From NCBI GenBank assembly GCA_013399875.1, contig VXAZ01006360.1:310001-374000 (forward strand): a DNA stretch of 64,000 nt, written 5' to 3'. Below the pieces are notes generated by a model. It ran no database searches. It saw only the letters and a list, made by a program, of their open reading frames with translations, and had not been told where the DNA came from. Below, piece by piece: positions 50,601 through 62,800 of the stretch (within the stretch, counting starts at the first letter, position 1; every line of letters starts with the position of its first letter). This stretch comes from Gymnorhina tibicen. Taxonomy: Eukaryota > Chordata > Aves > Passeriformes > Artamidae. A program made the position numbers and the translations under genes.

Positions 50601-51984
50601 GAGGTTTTCCTTTCTTATAATATTACAGCAAACTTTCTCAAACTGAAAATGTTACAGTGAAAATGCAATGTACTTCTGCTTGCTCTGCTATAAAGAACAG
50701 TAACTCCTCCCAGGAGAGGACAACAGCACTCCAAGAACTTTTGCTGTCCTAGATACAAGATTTCAGCTGTCACCTGGCAGCAGTGATATATTCAGGAATA
50801 TATTCAGGAATCTTTGCTAGAAGGGAGAGAAAAGAGCAAACACCTACAACTCCCATGAGATGCTCTTAACACAGGTTGCAGGGAATTAATAACAAGTGAT
50901 TTGATCCTACAGCTTCTATGCTCCACTTGAGTTGGCTGTGGTCTCCAAGAACTAGTGCGACTGCATGTCTGGAGGAACGGGTTTTTATTTACATTTATTT
51001 TCAAGGTTATTAGTCCCAAGCATTTTTCCAACAACCTGCCTTAGACCACTACCAAGGGGAGTATCTTCTGCTCAATAGATACTATCTGGTTCTAGCCACT
51101 AGGACACAAGACTGGGGTCTAAGGCTAAGCGGGTCAGAGAGGAACAGCTACCCACTAACCCTGACACTAGTGCAGCATTTCTTGGGAGTGGAGCAGCACC
51201 AGGCAAGTCTGAGGTCCTCTTGGGCCCACTGACAGTCAGAGAAATGGCTGCAATTTAAGCAAAATGTACTCAGTGGTTAGATAAAGAGGTGTTCTTTTGT
51301 TTTCACTGCAATTTCCCAGCTTTGCCAAAACTGTCTGCTCTCAGATACTATTCTCAGTCATATTCTACAGACTTATGCATGTTATTTTGTAAAACTTATT
51401 CAGCGAGGAAGGGTTCACTCTATAAGAGTATAAAATAAAAAATAAAACCCCAAGCCACATGAACTCAACCTGCCTTATACCCTTTGATTTCACCAGTAAA
51501 ACACCAGCACCTTGGTTATGACCTTTGCTCTGACTCTGTATGATTTGAAGAGTATCCAAAGCAGCCCAGCTGGTGTGTAAACAACTTCTAAAAGTTAATG
51601 TAGCAAAAACTATGGAAGAATTAGATGCTGCACAGTAAGTGTGCTCTTAACATTAAGGGGCATTACAATTGCTCAGCATTATGCAAAGTGTGAATCAGCA
51701 TAAAGTAGGTAAGAATTATTTTTGTTTTCACCAACACTTGAAGATCTAAATTATGTTGAGTGCACCTAATTATAGGATAGTTCTTTGAATACAGAACACC
51801 GTATTGTTGCACAGGAGTGCTCATATTTATTATCACCTCCTGACAGAGGTTTAAAAAGTCTGCTTATAAAATGTGTTCTCGTTTTCAGTAAAAAAATGGT
51901 CTTTGTTTCTTATCAGTCTATTCCATTTCTCTCTGGCAAAAAATTATATTTATTTCCCCCAGTTTGTGTCTGTTGTACCCATCC
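47664..51984. other. Long gene-free stretch
   Basis: No exon or known transposon is seen. The longest frame of the window lies here (48352-48858, 168 codons, GTG first codon, rich in Leu/Phe/Cys/Ser). It has no recognisable domain and is taken as chance. A 12-bp unit TATATTCAGGAA is duplicated head to tail at 50787-50810. Confidence 0.5.
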
Positions 51985-52120
51985 CAGTAATCGGTAAGCA
52001 ATTTCCCTGTCTTTATCCTGATCTATGAGATTTTCCGCACAATTTTCTCTCCCTGTCCTGGTCAGGAGGGGGAAAAATTGCACAGCTGGACTTGGGGAAC
52101 TTGACATGTAGCCAACAGAA
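51985..52120 (+). mobile_element. 3' end of a second avian ERV LTR
   Basis: CCAGTAATCGGTAAGCAATT at 51984, CCCTGTCTTTATCCTGATC, CTATGAGATTTTCCGCA, and TTTTCTCTCCCTGTCCTGG near 52043 with AGGAGGGGG follow the 3' third of a widespread avian LTR, which has a TAAGTGATCTCCCTGTC block, then CATGAG, then CTCTCCCCTGTCC and GAGGAGGGGGAG. It is a different family from the LTR at 20437. The end near 52120 is eroded. I could not trace the 5' part and found no internal viral sequence. It is a fragment or a badly decayed solo LTR. Confidence 0.6.
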
Positions 52121-55100
52121 TGTCTGCTGGAAAGACGCTGTCCCGTCTCAGAAGTGTGTGAGGTGATTATCACCATGCACCTGCTCAGAAACAATTAATC
52201 CCCGCAGGTGATGACCAAGGTGATCATGCAAGTCCTTGCAAGTATAGCTGAACCCATCAAGGAGCTACATGGAAATAGTAAAGTTTATCATTTATTCTGA
52301 GCTGAGCACTCAATTCCCAGCTTACCTCAAAGGCAGAAACTCTGTTTCAGTTCACCCTTTATTCAATAAAAGTTATTTTGCTTTTCTGTCAAGTGCAGCA
52401 AATTATTTAAGTCTCAACTTTAGTGGAAGGGCAATTTAATTAATTCACAGAGTTATTCTTTTAATTGGATTTGGGTGAATCAACTTTTCTGAAACTCAGA
52501 AAAGGGGGTTATTGGCTTGACTTCACAGATGCTATTCTTACATTTCAGCTAGCACCAGAAGCAAGGTTATTTCTCTCTGAGGATGTCAGTCTGAGACAGT
52601 GGCATCCACTGCATTTTTATTATCTTACTAATATAAAAATTCAACGAAATTGCATGTTAGAACCAAACTCTCTCTTCGAGATGCATTTTTAAATGATGGA
52701 AATATTAATTAGGCTGACACCAAATTGATCATCAGGCTATATCCTTAACTGTCAAGGAAAAAAAAGTCAGTTAAAGGGGAAAATATTCACATTTTGGTGA
52801 TGAAATATTCTTATCAACTTCATCATGCAATTGTGGTGATTGATCCACCTGAGCTCAGGCTGGTAGTTGACACCGACGTGATGTCCACAGAAGTGTTGTC
52901 AGTTTCCCTTTGCTGTATTAAGTAAAGTAAATTCAGTAAAACCGTGAATAACAATCAGACTAGTCTACACTAAAATAACAGTAGGTTCTTCCTGTATTCT
53001 AGCAGGACTAGGTAGTTGAGGACATGTTACAAAACTAGGACTGAAGCAAATAAAAAACTCTCAATAACAACCTTCTAAACTAAACCCACCATGTCTTGAG
53101 ATGCAAGACATGCAAGAGATGCACTCTATCAGCAAGTTATGCCAAGAGAAGGATTTTTCTTAATCTTTTTTAGTAGCAATGAATTCTTGAGTCATTAGGA
53201 AGCACAGATCTATTACAGTCCCAGTTCCAAATATTAGGAGCTTCTGGACAGGGCCGTAATGTAAAAAATGCTCCTGCTTTCATTCTCCTTTCCTTCCCAG
53301 TGCACAGACAGGAGTGGGCAGTGTGTTTGTATTTATGTATCATGCATAAGCCTCATCTGAGTCTGAGACTGAGCACATGGTCCCCAATGGCCCCAGGGAG
53401 GGTGTGAAACAAGAATAGGACACAGTTCTTTCCTCCAGAAGTTTCTAAGTCCAATAAGACAAGAAATACTGAAAAAGGAAACAGAATGCAAAGGGGTGAA
53501 ATAATGTCACCCTGCCTACCCAGTGCCAGAGCTGGAACTCTGCTTCTTAAAACCACTCAAGATGTTTCTGCACCTGCTTCTACAGGATCTGCAGTGAACA
53601 GTGTCAGAGAAAGTCCCTCACAAGTGGGACATTCAGTGCTACCAAAGAGACTTCGTATCTGAACTTTAAAAAACTTAAAAACCCAACCCCACAATAACAT
53701 AAAGTTTCTCTAACAGCAATATAAGACAAAAATGGAATTCAGGTAAGGCAATGAATTCGCATTCTATGGCTGCACTTGTAAACACCAAGGTAGATGTTGA
53801 CATTTAATTTTCTCACATTTATATTCCTAAGAGGAATTACACGTTCAGTTTACACAGATTTATTGCCTTTAATTGCTTAGCAGCTCTTGCTATAATATTT
53901 AAAAGGTCAAAAAAAAGTTTTTAATACATATTGTGAGGTCCTGAGTCCCTATGAATTACAATTATAAAGCCTTTCCTCTAAAACAAAGAGCAGTCTAGAT
54001 GTGAATGTGCACAAACGAAATGGCTTCAGAGGTGGGAAGAAGAGGTAAGGGCTGTTTTAAGACGTGCACAAAAGCACAGTTATGGAGGTAAATGCTGTCT
54101 TCTCTGGGGATAGGAATATGGGTGCACAATTGCACCTGAAGTCTTCAGGTGTGAGCTTCTCATTGCCTTTCCTAAGCAGAGGCCCCATACGGGAAGGGAG
54201 CTTGTAGTTCTGTTCCTAGGGAAGTCTGATAAAATCATCCACTCCCAAACACTGGGACTCGACTAATGTTTTCCATTCATACTTGGTAGTAATGGGAAAA
54301 TTAGGGGGCTTATTAAACAAAACTTTTCTGCAAAAAAATTTGCTCTCTTTCAAATGCTTTCAAATTCTGAGGAAAAAACCCTTTCTTTTTCTTAATCAGA
54401 CAGATATTCCTTTTTTCCAATGAAACCTCAATATTTTTTAAAGAACATTTCTCTTCCAAACAGTTCTAGTAGATATCTTGTGCCAGTGACTAATTATGTA
54501 ACTGATGAACATTTACAGGTCAGTATACGAACTTGTGCAGTACAGGTTAGCTCTGCTGAAGTCCAGCAAGCCATGGTCAGGCAGCACATTTTCCAAGATA
54601 CTGTGAAGTCTGTACCACTGCATCACACCATCCTCTCTCTGTTCATGCCAGCCTCTTAACCTGCAATTATTAATGTACTGAGTTTTATACATCTCCTTCC
54701 CCATTCAGATCAGGGCTGTATGCACCACTGGACATGTGAGCATGGGGAGGAGTGTATTCCTTCTTCTGAAGTCCTGTGCACATTTCCCACTTACAAAAGG
54801 CCTGAACAGCTTATGAGCTGCCCACTGTGGCTAGATAGGAAATTGCTTCAATCAAACACTTTCCCACTCTGCGAAGATGATGTGTACTGCAACTTCAGTG
54901 CAGGACTCCTACTGCTAATTTAGCTTAATATGAACGTGCAACATCATAAAATCATTTGGCAGCAGCAGTGTTAGGATTCCAACCAGGGCTGTTGCCATGA
55001 CATGAAGGGGAGTTTAATCTTCTAAACCAGGGAATGATGTTTTAGCTGGAAATGCTATGGACTGTGAAGAATATAATCTGAAAATAAGGACATGGAATTT

Positions 55101-57112
55101 TTCAAACAGTAGCAAGTACATTACCAAACTGGTATGACATTGCACTGACCATACTGTAGTTTTTACAAATCCTACCCCAATACTATAATCAGTAGCTTTA
55201 TTTTGAATTCAGCTTTTCATCTGATTTTGATGGAACAAGAAATGTCAGAAAATGGCATTCTCTGTGCTTCCTCAGACCAATATTGCTCTGAACAAAATTC
55301 ACTGTGACTGTACAAGTAGAAAATACAGCAGCATTTAAGGTTTTGTTGCCATCTTCTAGACTATCACATTAAAGCTGGATACTAGAAATTAGAAAAAAAC
55401 TTCTCCAGACACTGAATCTAATTCAATGCAAGACACTTGCTGTCATCTGCCTGTTTTCTAAAATCCTCATTCACAAGGTTCCCTGAGGTAGATTTCTCCA
55501 GAAAGGGAAGGAGGTAAGATGATGAAAGAAAATGGTCTCTTTGCTTCAACCTGTTTTTAGTCTACTCTTTTCCTTGCTTAGACTTTTCTACTTTCATTTG
55601 TTCTGCGTAGAGTTCTACAAATACTTCATATCTCTATTGCCCCTTGTTGTACACATCCACTAACAATCCAATAAATTGAATCTTTCCTGTTGAGTTAAGC
55701 CCCTACACTTGTTGGGGATTGTTTGAGACCTGGTATGTTCTGTTTCCATTGGACAGTAACACTGAATAGTGCATGTCTGCAGAGAGATACCCCATCTTCC
55801 ATCCACAGAGCTTCACCAGGTAGGAATGAAAACCAAACAGGACACTCCAACCAAATCTGGGTGAAAAACTCTACCAGCCTTCAAATCTATGCATGATTCC
55901 AACCTGCTTTCATTTTTGCTAAGAGGCATCTTTGGGGCACCAGCCTTTTACACAGATGAAATTTAAAGTTCTATCTAGAAATTTCATTCCCAACTACTCT
56001 ATGCTGGATCTGCTTAGCAAAAAAAAGTCTCACATTTGCATCAAATATTCAGTAATGATAAGCTAGGTAGCACCTCTCCACTCACAGTGAGTCCTCCTCA
56101 GATTGCATCCACTCAACCTGTCCTCTCTCAGGGCATGTTTGCTGCTTTATCACTGCTATTTCCCAATGCCTCATGTCCTCCACCATGGTTCTTCAACAGC
56201 AGCACTGCCATCCCCACGTGGCTTCCAGAGTGGGCCACTGCTTGGCCAATACCACTGTAGGGAGAGGAAGAGGTGGTATCTCTCTTTCCAGGGATGTTGT
56301 AGCCAAAGAAGGTCACAGCTGAAGGTCTTGCCTTTTCCTAGCCTGGCTTCTGTCTGCTGTTCTGCTGTCTGCAGTTCTGCCATCCTTTGGATCAGGCTAG
56401 CTAGAGTGAAGAGACTGGGAATTCTAAATCCTTCAGCAGACCATCTAAAGTGATAACCTTCCCTTTAAGCAAGAAAGTGTTCTGCTTCATTATCAGAGCT
56501 CTGTAGCTTGACCAGTTACTTCTGCAGACAGAAGATTTATTCATCTTAAGTGAGAACAGAGACTTGCTTTTCAAACCAAAAGAGGATTTTTAAAATTTTA
56601 TTTAAGACAAAGCTTAAACTATTAAGCTGTTCTAGTGTGGGTGTAAAATATAGTACCAGATTCAGTACAATATTTCATAAATAAATCTGAGAAGCTGAGA
56701 CATGGGACTCCTTGCAATTTCAGATCAGTTTTTGAAAGCAATTTCTCAAGGCACTTCTGTGGCAGGGAGTACATGCACTCAGAAAAGCAGCACAGTGAGT
56801 GAACAAAGGAGTCAAAGCTAGGGTAGTCAAATGTACAGACTTCTGCAATGAAAACACATTCAGTAACCTATAAAACATACTGATAGGGCTGAAATCAGCA
56901 GGTGCAACAAATATAGATAACATACCAGAGGCCAGGCACCCCATGGGCATAATCTGCCCTGTAAGTCTGCCCAAGCATAGGTTTGTTTTTTTTCCCCCCC
57001 AGAAGTCAAGAACAATTCAACATTTCTCAAGGTTCTGGAACATAAACAAGCTGTCAGAATCACACTTGGGGGCAGTCCGACTTTGTTTTGCTCATTTATT
57101 TTTATGTCTAAG
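52121..57112. other. Long gene-free stretch
   Basis: No exon, RNA gene or confident repeat is seen. The section 52680-52760 is AT-rich and unique, with ATTAATTAGG and TGATCATCA words. The section 56040-56460 is GC-richer with overlapping frames (116 codons at most) but no recognisable protein. Confidence 0.5.
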
Positions 57113-57173
57113 GTAAAGCACCTACAAATATTAGCTACAAATATTACCTACAGGGTAAGCACCTACAAATATT
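57113..57173 (+). repeat. Short interspersed duplication
   Basis: GTAAAGCACCTACAAATATT at 57113-57132 recurs as GGTAAGCACCTACAAATATT at 57154-57173, 41 bp apart. A partial CTACAAATATTACCTACA copy lies between them (57135-57152), so the segment appears to have slipped more than once. Confidence 0.85.
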
Positions 57174-57290
57174 TTCCTGCCCGGAGCAGGAAGGGGGGTA
57201 GTTGCTGGTTCAGCAGCTTGGCTGCTGAATTGCTTCACACAAAGGAGCTGCCCTTGCTCCTGTGCTCAAGCAGGCACGCAGTTAACCCTT

Positions 57291-57462
57291 ATGCAAATGC
57301 CTGTCCACATACCATGGAGCCTCCAGCTGGACTCCGGGCAAAATAAGATTCCTTGCAGTGTCCAAAACCCTGCCCGAGCACACGCAGCTGGAACAAGGGG
57401 TGGTGGCACCACTATGGCTAATGAATGCAGGCTATCAAATAATCAAGGAACTTCTGACGTCA
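57291..57462. promoter_or_regulatory. Octamer box and perfect CRE palindrome
   Basis: ATGCAAAT, the POU-factor octamer, is at 57291-57298, and TGACGTCA, the full cAMP-response element bound by CREB/ATF dimers, is at 57455-57462. The local sequence is GC-richer than its surroundings but has no TATA box or CpG island that I can see. It could be a distal enhancer or chance. Confidence 0.25.
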
Positions 57463-59535
57463 AATGTGTTTGGGAAATCCTACTACTGTGCTTTGGGAAG
57501 TTATATTCACTTTTTGTCCTGGATGCTTACGGGTGTGGCAGTGTCAAAGACTTAAAATAGGAAGGGTCAAGTTTGCTTAACCCTTAAATACTTGTTTGCT
57601 GGAGACTGTTTCCAACAGGAAAATCTAGATTGCACATTTAAAGAAAAAAACAGAAATGTGGCTAAAATCCTACGAGTAATAAGGTAGCTTAAGAAATGTA
57701 TAAAAACTGCTCTGAAACAAAACAAAACAATCATTATTTTTGCACTCCTGTTCTGCACTAGTCTGTTCCTAGTGGGTTGTTTACAAACCCCATCAGGTTT
57801 CTTGATGCTTCTCCAGCTGTTACCTGCTGGGATATTCCTGTGAGCACTCAGCACCATGGAGCTAAACCCAAAACCAAATGGCATATAAGTCTCCCTTATG
57901 CTAACTGCAACAGTGAGTATTTTTCAGAATACCTGTCATCTTGGAGGAACAGGCAGGGTCCATGAAGATGAAGTGGTTTGCACAACTTTATCCAAATATT
58001 TTAGATCCAACTGCATTCCACGCACACTCCTGAGCTTCTCCTCCACAATACTCCCCTTCTAGTGCCATAAACTAAAAGAGAAATCCTTGAATAGAGATTT
58101 CCTTTAGAGTTTGGAGTCCTCTAGCTCCCCTGAGGGGAGTTCTATCAAACTCATTAAAGCTCATACATCTGGTAATCTTCTTTGTAACAAGTTATGCCAA
58201 GTTATGCCAAGTACATGCCTGTGGAAGACTTTTCTTTTTTAAGAACAGATCTTAACATCTGTTCACTCTGCTCCATCTTACCATGCCACGTCATCCCATA
58301 TCAAGCCACAGTCTCAGTACAGAAGAATTTCCCAGATCATTAACTGTCTTTCAAGTTAGAAATCCAGCTTTCCCATGTTCTTTGCTGCACAAGGAGGATC
58401 CTTCTTCTCACCCTTCACACCCATCAGGTGATTAAGTCAGCTGACAGTGGTACAGGAGCACTCCTTTTTCCCCCCACTATCCCATAGCTACCACTAATGT
58501 ATCACTTTCTCCTACTGTTAGACACCTACTGGGTCTCTCCAGTTCAGCCTTCCAATGTAAAAATTGCTGTTCCTTCTTCAGCTACCCTGCTCAAAAGCAC
58601 CTATTTCCTACTAATCCCTAGTCCTCCAAACCATTTGTCTTGCTTTAGCCCCCCACCTGTCACACAACCTGCCCCCAGACCTTACTCTTCCCAAACCTTT
58701 TTAACACAGATGGGGTTAATGATGAAATGAAACAGCTGAGAAATGGGAAGGGCAAAAGCTTCTCATTCACTTCCTCTTTTTTTTTCTTCCCCTGCTTTTA
58801 AGGGAAAAAATCCAAACACTACTTAAAGGACTGAATATGGCTGAAATTACAATTTCAGGGGAGGGGACAGTCTGTTCCAGCTCAGAAGGTGGTGGGACGA
58901 GAGTCCAAGCAAAAGCAAATTGTCCATCTCCTATTGTAAAATGGAAGAAGAATAGTATTCATTGTCTTCCATTCTGTATGCAAGGGTTTGGCAAACCTGT
59001 CCTGGCTGCTGTATTACCATCAAAGCTGAAATGCTAAGACGTATGCCCAGTGAGAAACTGTAAAAGCAGAGCAGCAAAAAGGATGCGGGGGCTGCAGGAG
59101 GAAAGAAATAAAAGGGTAACTATGAATACAACTGGGCTTAAACACATCTGCAAGAGAAAAGGGACAGCGATTTTCTTATCAATATTTGAAGGGCCTGCAC
59201 ACCAAGGGGAGTTACCTTCTCCAGGAGAAAGGATGCAATTAGGAACAGTGGATGAAATCACAAGGTGAATTTAAGCTGCCCATTGTGAAGAGGAAAAACC
59301 AAAATCTTTTTACAAAGAAAGATATTTTAGGAAGCAGGCATCCCATTGCCTGGAGTGTGGAGAACTGATCCAATAGAAGCACATTGCTTGCCTCAGTCCT
59401 GCACTGCCAGGGGCATACCGTAGCTGACCTAACAGGGTTTTTACATCTGTTCACTCCATGTTCCGGATTAAATTATCACAAACTCAGTATTTGTATGTAT
59501 TTATTAAAGCAGTTATCACTGTAGTCCCAAGACAG
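57463..59535. other. Non-coding, nothing recognised
   Basis: There are only short frames. GTTATGCCAA is duplicated head to tail at 58191-58210. The section 58470-58720 is C/T-rich on the plus strand. Confidence 0.5.
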
Positions 59536-59897
59536 AGAGACCTGGAGTTGTTCAGCCTGGAGAGGAGACCTTATAGCACCTTCCAGTACCCAAAGGGGGC
59601 TAAAGGACAGCTGGAGAGGGACTTTTTACAAGGATATGTAGCAATAGGACAAAGGCTTGAAACTGAAAGAGGGAAGGTTTAGGTTAGATATTAGGAAGAA
59701 ATTCTTTCCTGTGAGTGTGATGAGGCACCGGCACAGGCTGCCCAGGGAAATTGTGGATGCCCCATCCCTGGCAGTGCTCAAGGCCAGGTTGGATGAGGTT
59801 TTGAGCAACTTGGTTTAACAGAAAGTGTCCCTGCCCATGATTGTCAGTACATGATCTTTAAGGCCCCTTCCAACCTAAACCATTCTATGGCTGATTC
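59536..59897 (+). mobile_element. CR1 LINE, 5'-truncated, young-looking avian copy
   Basis: TTGTTCAGCCTGGAGAGGAG at 59548, then CTGGAGAGGGACTTTTTACA at 59612, TTAGATATTAGGAAGAAATT at 59684, GATGCCCCATCCCTGGCAGT at 59756, and CCTTCCAACCTAAACCATTC at 59866, ending in ATTCTATG and a degenerate second unit by 59897. It is the same subfamily as 681-1224 but starts about 220 bp further into the element and is more complete inside. It has stops in all frames and is non-functional. Confidence 0.94.
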
Positions 59898-62800
59898 TCT
59901 GCTCCTTGTCCCGCAGCCTGGCATCACTTCACTTTCCTCTGTTGCCAGCACAAGTGCTGCTTCAATTATTAACAAAGGAGTGGGTTTTTTAAAGCTTTTC
60001 TTATCCCAATATATTAAATCTGTCTTGGAGTTGTACTACTGTGTAATTAAATTTAATGCATTTGAATTGGAGGCACAAATAAGGTGGATGCTGTAGTAGC
60101 AGTGTAATGATGGGATTTTTCTCCAGCTGATGACATACATCCGAGCATTTCCAATTTTCAAATTTTGACTCTAATGGTTCATTCCTGTTCTTTAGCAGGG
60201 GGCATGTGTGAGACAGAGACACAGGGTGCAAGCACTGAGCTGCTTGTTTTGTAAAAGTCAGTAGCTACACAGCAGATGTGAACCCGGATCAGCAGCTCAC
60301 CCCAGAAGCTGGGTGGGGGGACATTCAGAAAGCAGACTTCAGGTGGTAATTTGCTATTTAGTTTGGTCTGTACGGAGCTTACAGATCTCCCTTGCCAGCA
60401 CACACGGACGTTATGGGAACTTTGAACTACGTATCTAAACATCTAAAGAGCAGCAGTAGGATGGGGAAATGAGGAGTCCTGTCCCAGACAGCTGCAGGCA
60501 GGAGGTTCACCATTCTTCAGCTTCATGTTCGCGTTTTTCTGGAGCTCAGGAAATTTCCAGTCTGGACAGTGAGGTGGGTAGCACTGACTTACTTATTTTG
60601 GAGAACCACCTACAAGTCCCAGTAAGTAATGTGCCCGTATTCCAGGAAGTCCTTTGAAGAGTTCAGTCCATAAAATAGGATCTGGATCATATCTTTTTAC
60701 ATTCACTGAAATAGTTCATGCGTTTTGACACAGGAACGTCTGCCCCACATTGTTGGTATTACAATTTGTGGGAGCTCAGTTCTCCATTAACTTCACAGTA
60801 GTGGGAACATTAATGAAAAACCAGTGAATTCGCTGTGAGCAGGAAGAAGATCTTGCTCTTACAGAGTCTTCCTTTATTTGTCTTGGACCATGCCGTTTTC
60901 TTTGTATCACCAGCACAGGATAAGTCAAGCCGGATGCACCAGTTCAGCAGCCTGATATTTAAGCACATATTTACAGGAAAAAGGTATTCCCTGAGCAGCT
61001 CTTGACTAAGGACTCGGACTCTGCCAGGCTGGCAGGGCCTAGGGGTTTCAGCCATTATACAGGGCCACAATACAAGGCTCGTCTCCTGTCAGGCATTTGG
61101 GTCAATGCCCGAATTATTTTCAGAGACAAATTTCTGGCTTGAATCTTGCATTTTAATGCCACGCATGAAATTAAACACTACACAGAGAGCATCAAGGAAG
61201 CAATTCAGCTCTCTTGTGATGTACTGATTCCACCTACCATGTGCCAGGTATGTCTCACTGCCTTGAAAGTTTCCAACACCACTGAACATTTTGTTTTCTG
61301 TTCCCCTCATGGTGGGCTTCTTGGGCACAAGGTATAAAGCACAAATGGCAGAAGTGTCCTCCTTGCAGCAGAAGTGTCTCTTTAAAGTCAACGTGCTTTA
61401 GGCACTTCTGTCATTTTCACTCCCAACATGCCCTTCATGCAACTCCTGACTTCAGTAAACAGTATGTTGCTAAGAAGTGAGTTGTGTTTATAATAACTCT
61501 ATGAGGCAACCAGGAAAGGAGAGGCATTTTTCCCACTGCCGTTTCTCCGTTGGGTTGTGAAATCCCAAAATGCCCTATAAATAAAACCAGGCACATACAA
61601 ACATGCAGGCTCCAACCTCTGCCAAGCAGTCTGTGATGAGACTTCCAATGGCACCCGGAGCCGGCCTCTGCCACCCCAAGATCACGAATCCGCGTTCTGA
61701 ATTTTCTCCTCATTATAACCTGTGCAACTAATTACGACTTCTTGCCCACACACAGTTTCTACTGAAAGCACACCTGTCGTTTCCAAGCCTTCCTTTTCAA
61801 AGACAAGTTCTTCAGTTTTCTCTCAGACTGTCATGGGATTTCCATTGTTCCAGGTATTAAAAGTCAGTCAGTCTCAGTCAGGAGAGTGTAATGGCACATT
61901 GCCTCGGGAAATGGCAGTAAAAAGATCACTAAGGACCAGATTCTGGACCTGGCAAAGATAAGCTGTTTTCCTCCTGGAAACCTGCTGGAGCGAAAACAGG
62001 AGATTTTCCATTTGCATTGATTTACCAGTGGTTTCAAGTGACACTATGCTCCCTTGCCAAGCTCTCCTTTTCTTAGCACAAACAGGGACATGGGTCTAAG
62101 TTACTTGGAGCAGTTTTTCTTCTACAGCATTCCTGACAAACACATGGAAAGAAAACAGTCTAGAAAATACTGAAGAACAAATGGGCATTAAAATTAGTAC
62201 TTGATAGTTTATGAAAGCCAAGAACACATTAAAATTTTAAAGAGAGCCCTACAGGACCATAAAGACTCTTGGAGTTTTGTTTTTTGCAAGTTTTTGCGTT
62301 TGAAGTAACAAACTTCAGACTGTGACTGTTGCAAAGGGTCATTCCTGATCCTACAAGGGAGTTTTTGTCAAAGACTCATGTGACTCTGCATGCTTGATAC
62401 CTGACTCATGAATCTGCACATCAGACCATGATCTTCCTTCCCTCCCCTTTCTTTCCTTCATCCATTGAGCACCAAATCCTTCTCTATCTTCCTATACACC
62501 CTTCACTTTACGTTCTGCAGGTCCTGCCACTTTGCAGCAGTTCTTGCTCCTGGTATCCCTTCACCTTATCAAACTGAACATCTACTTTCACATCTGCATT
62601 TTGAAGTGCCTTCCTTTCTGCCCCTGACTCTCTCACCACGTGAGAGCTGTGGCACAAGTCCCAGTTAGTCACCACCTGCATGTCCCAGGAACTGCTGTCC
62701 AGGCTTTCCAGGATGCCTCCCACCCTTCCTGTGGGCAGCCCAAGGGTGCTCATGCATCCTCCCCGCCCTTGCAGCCATAGAACTGGCAATCTTGAAGAAG

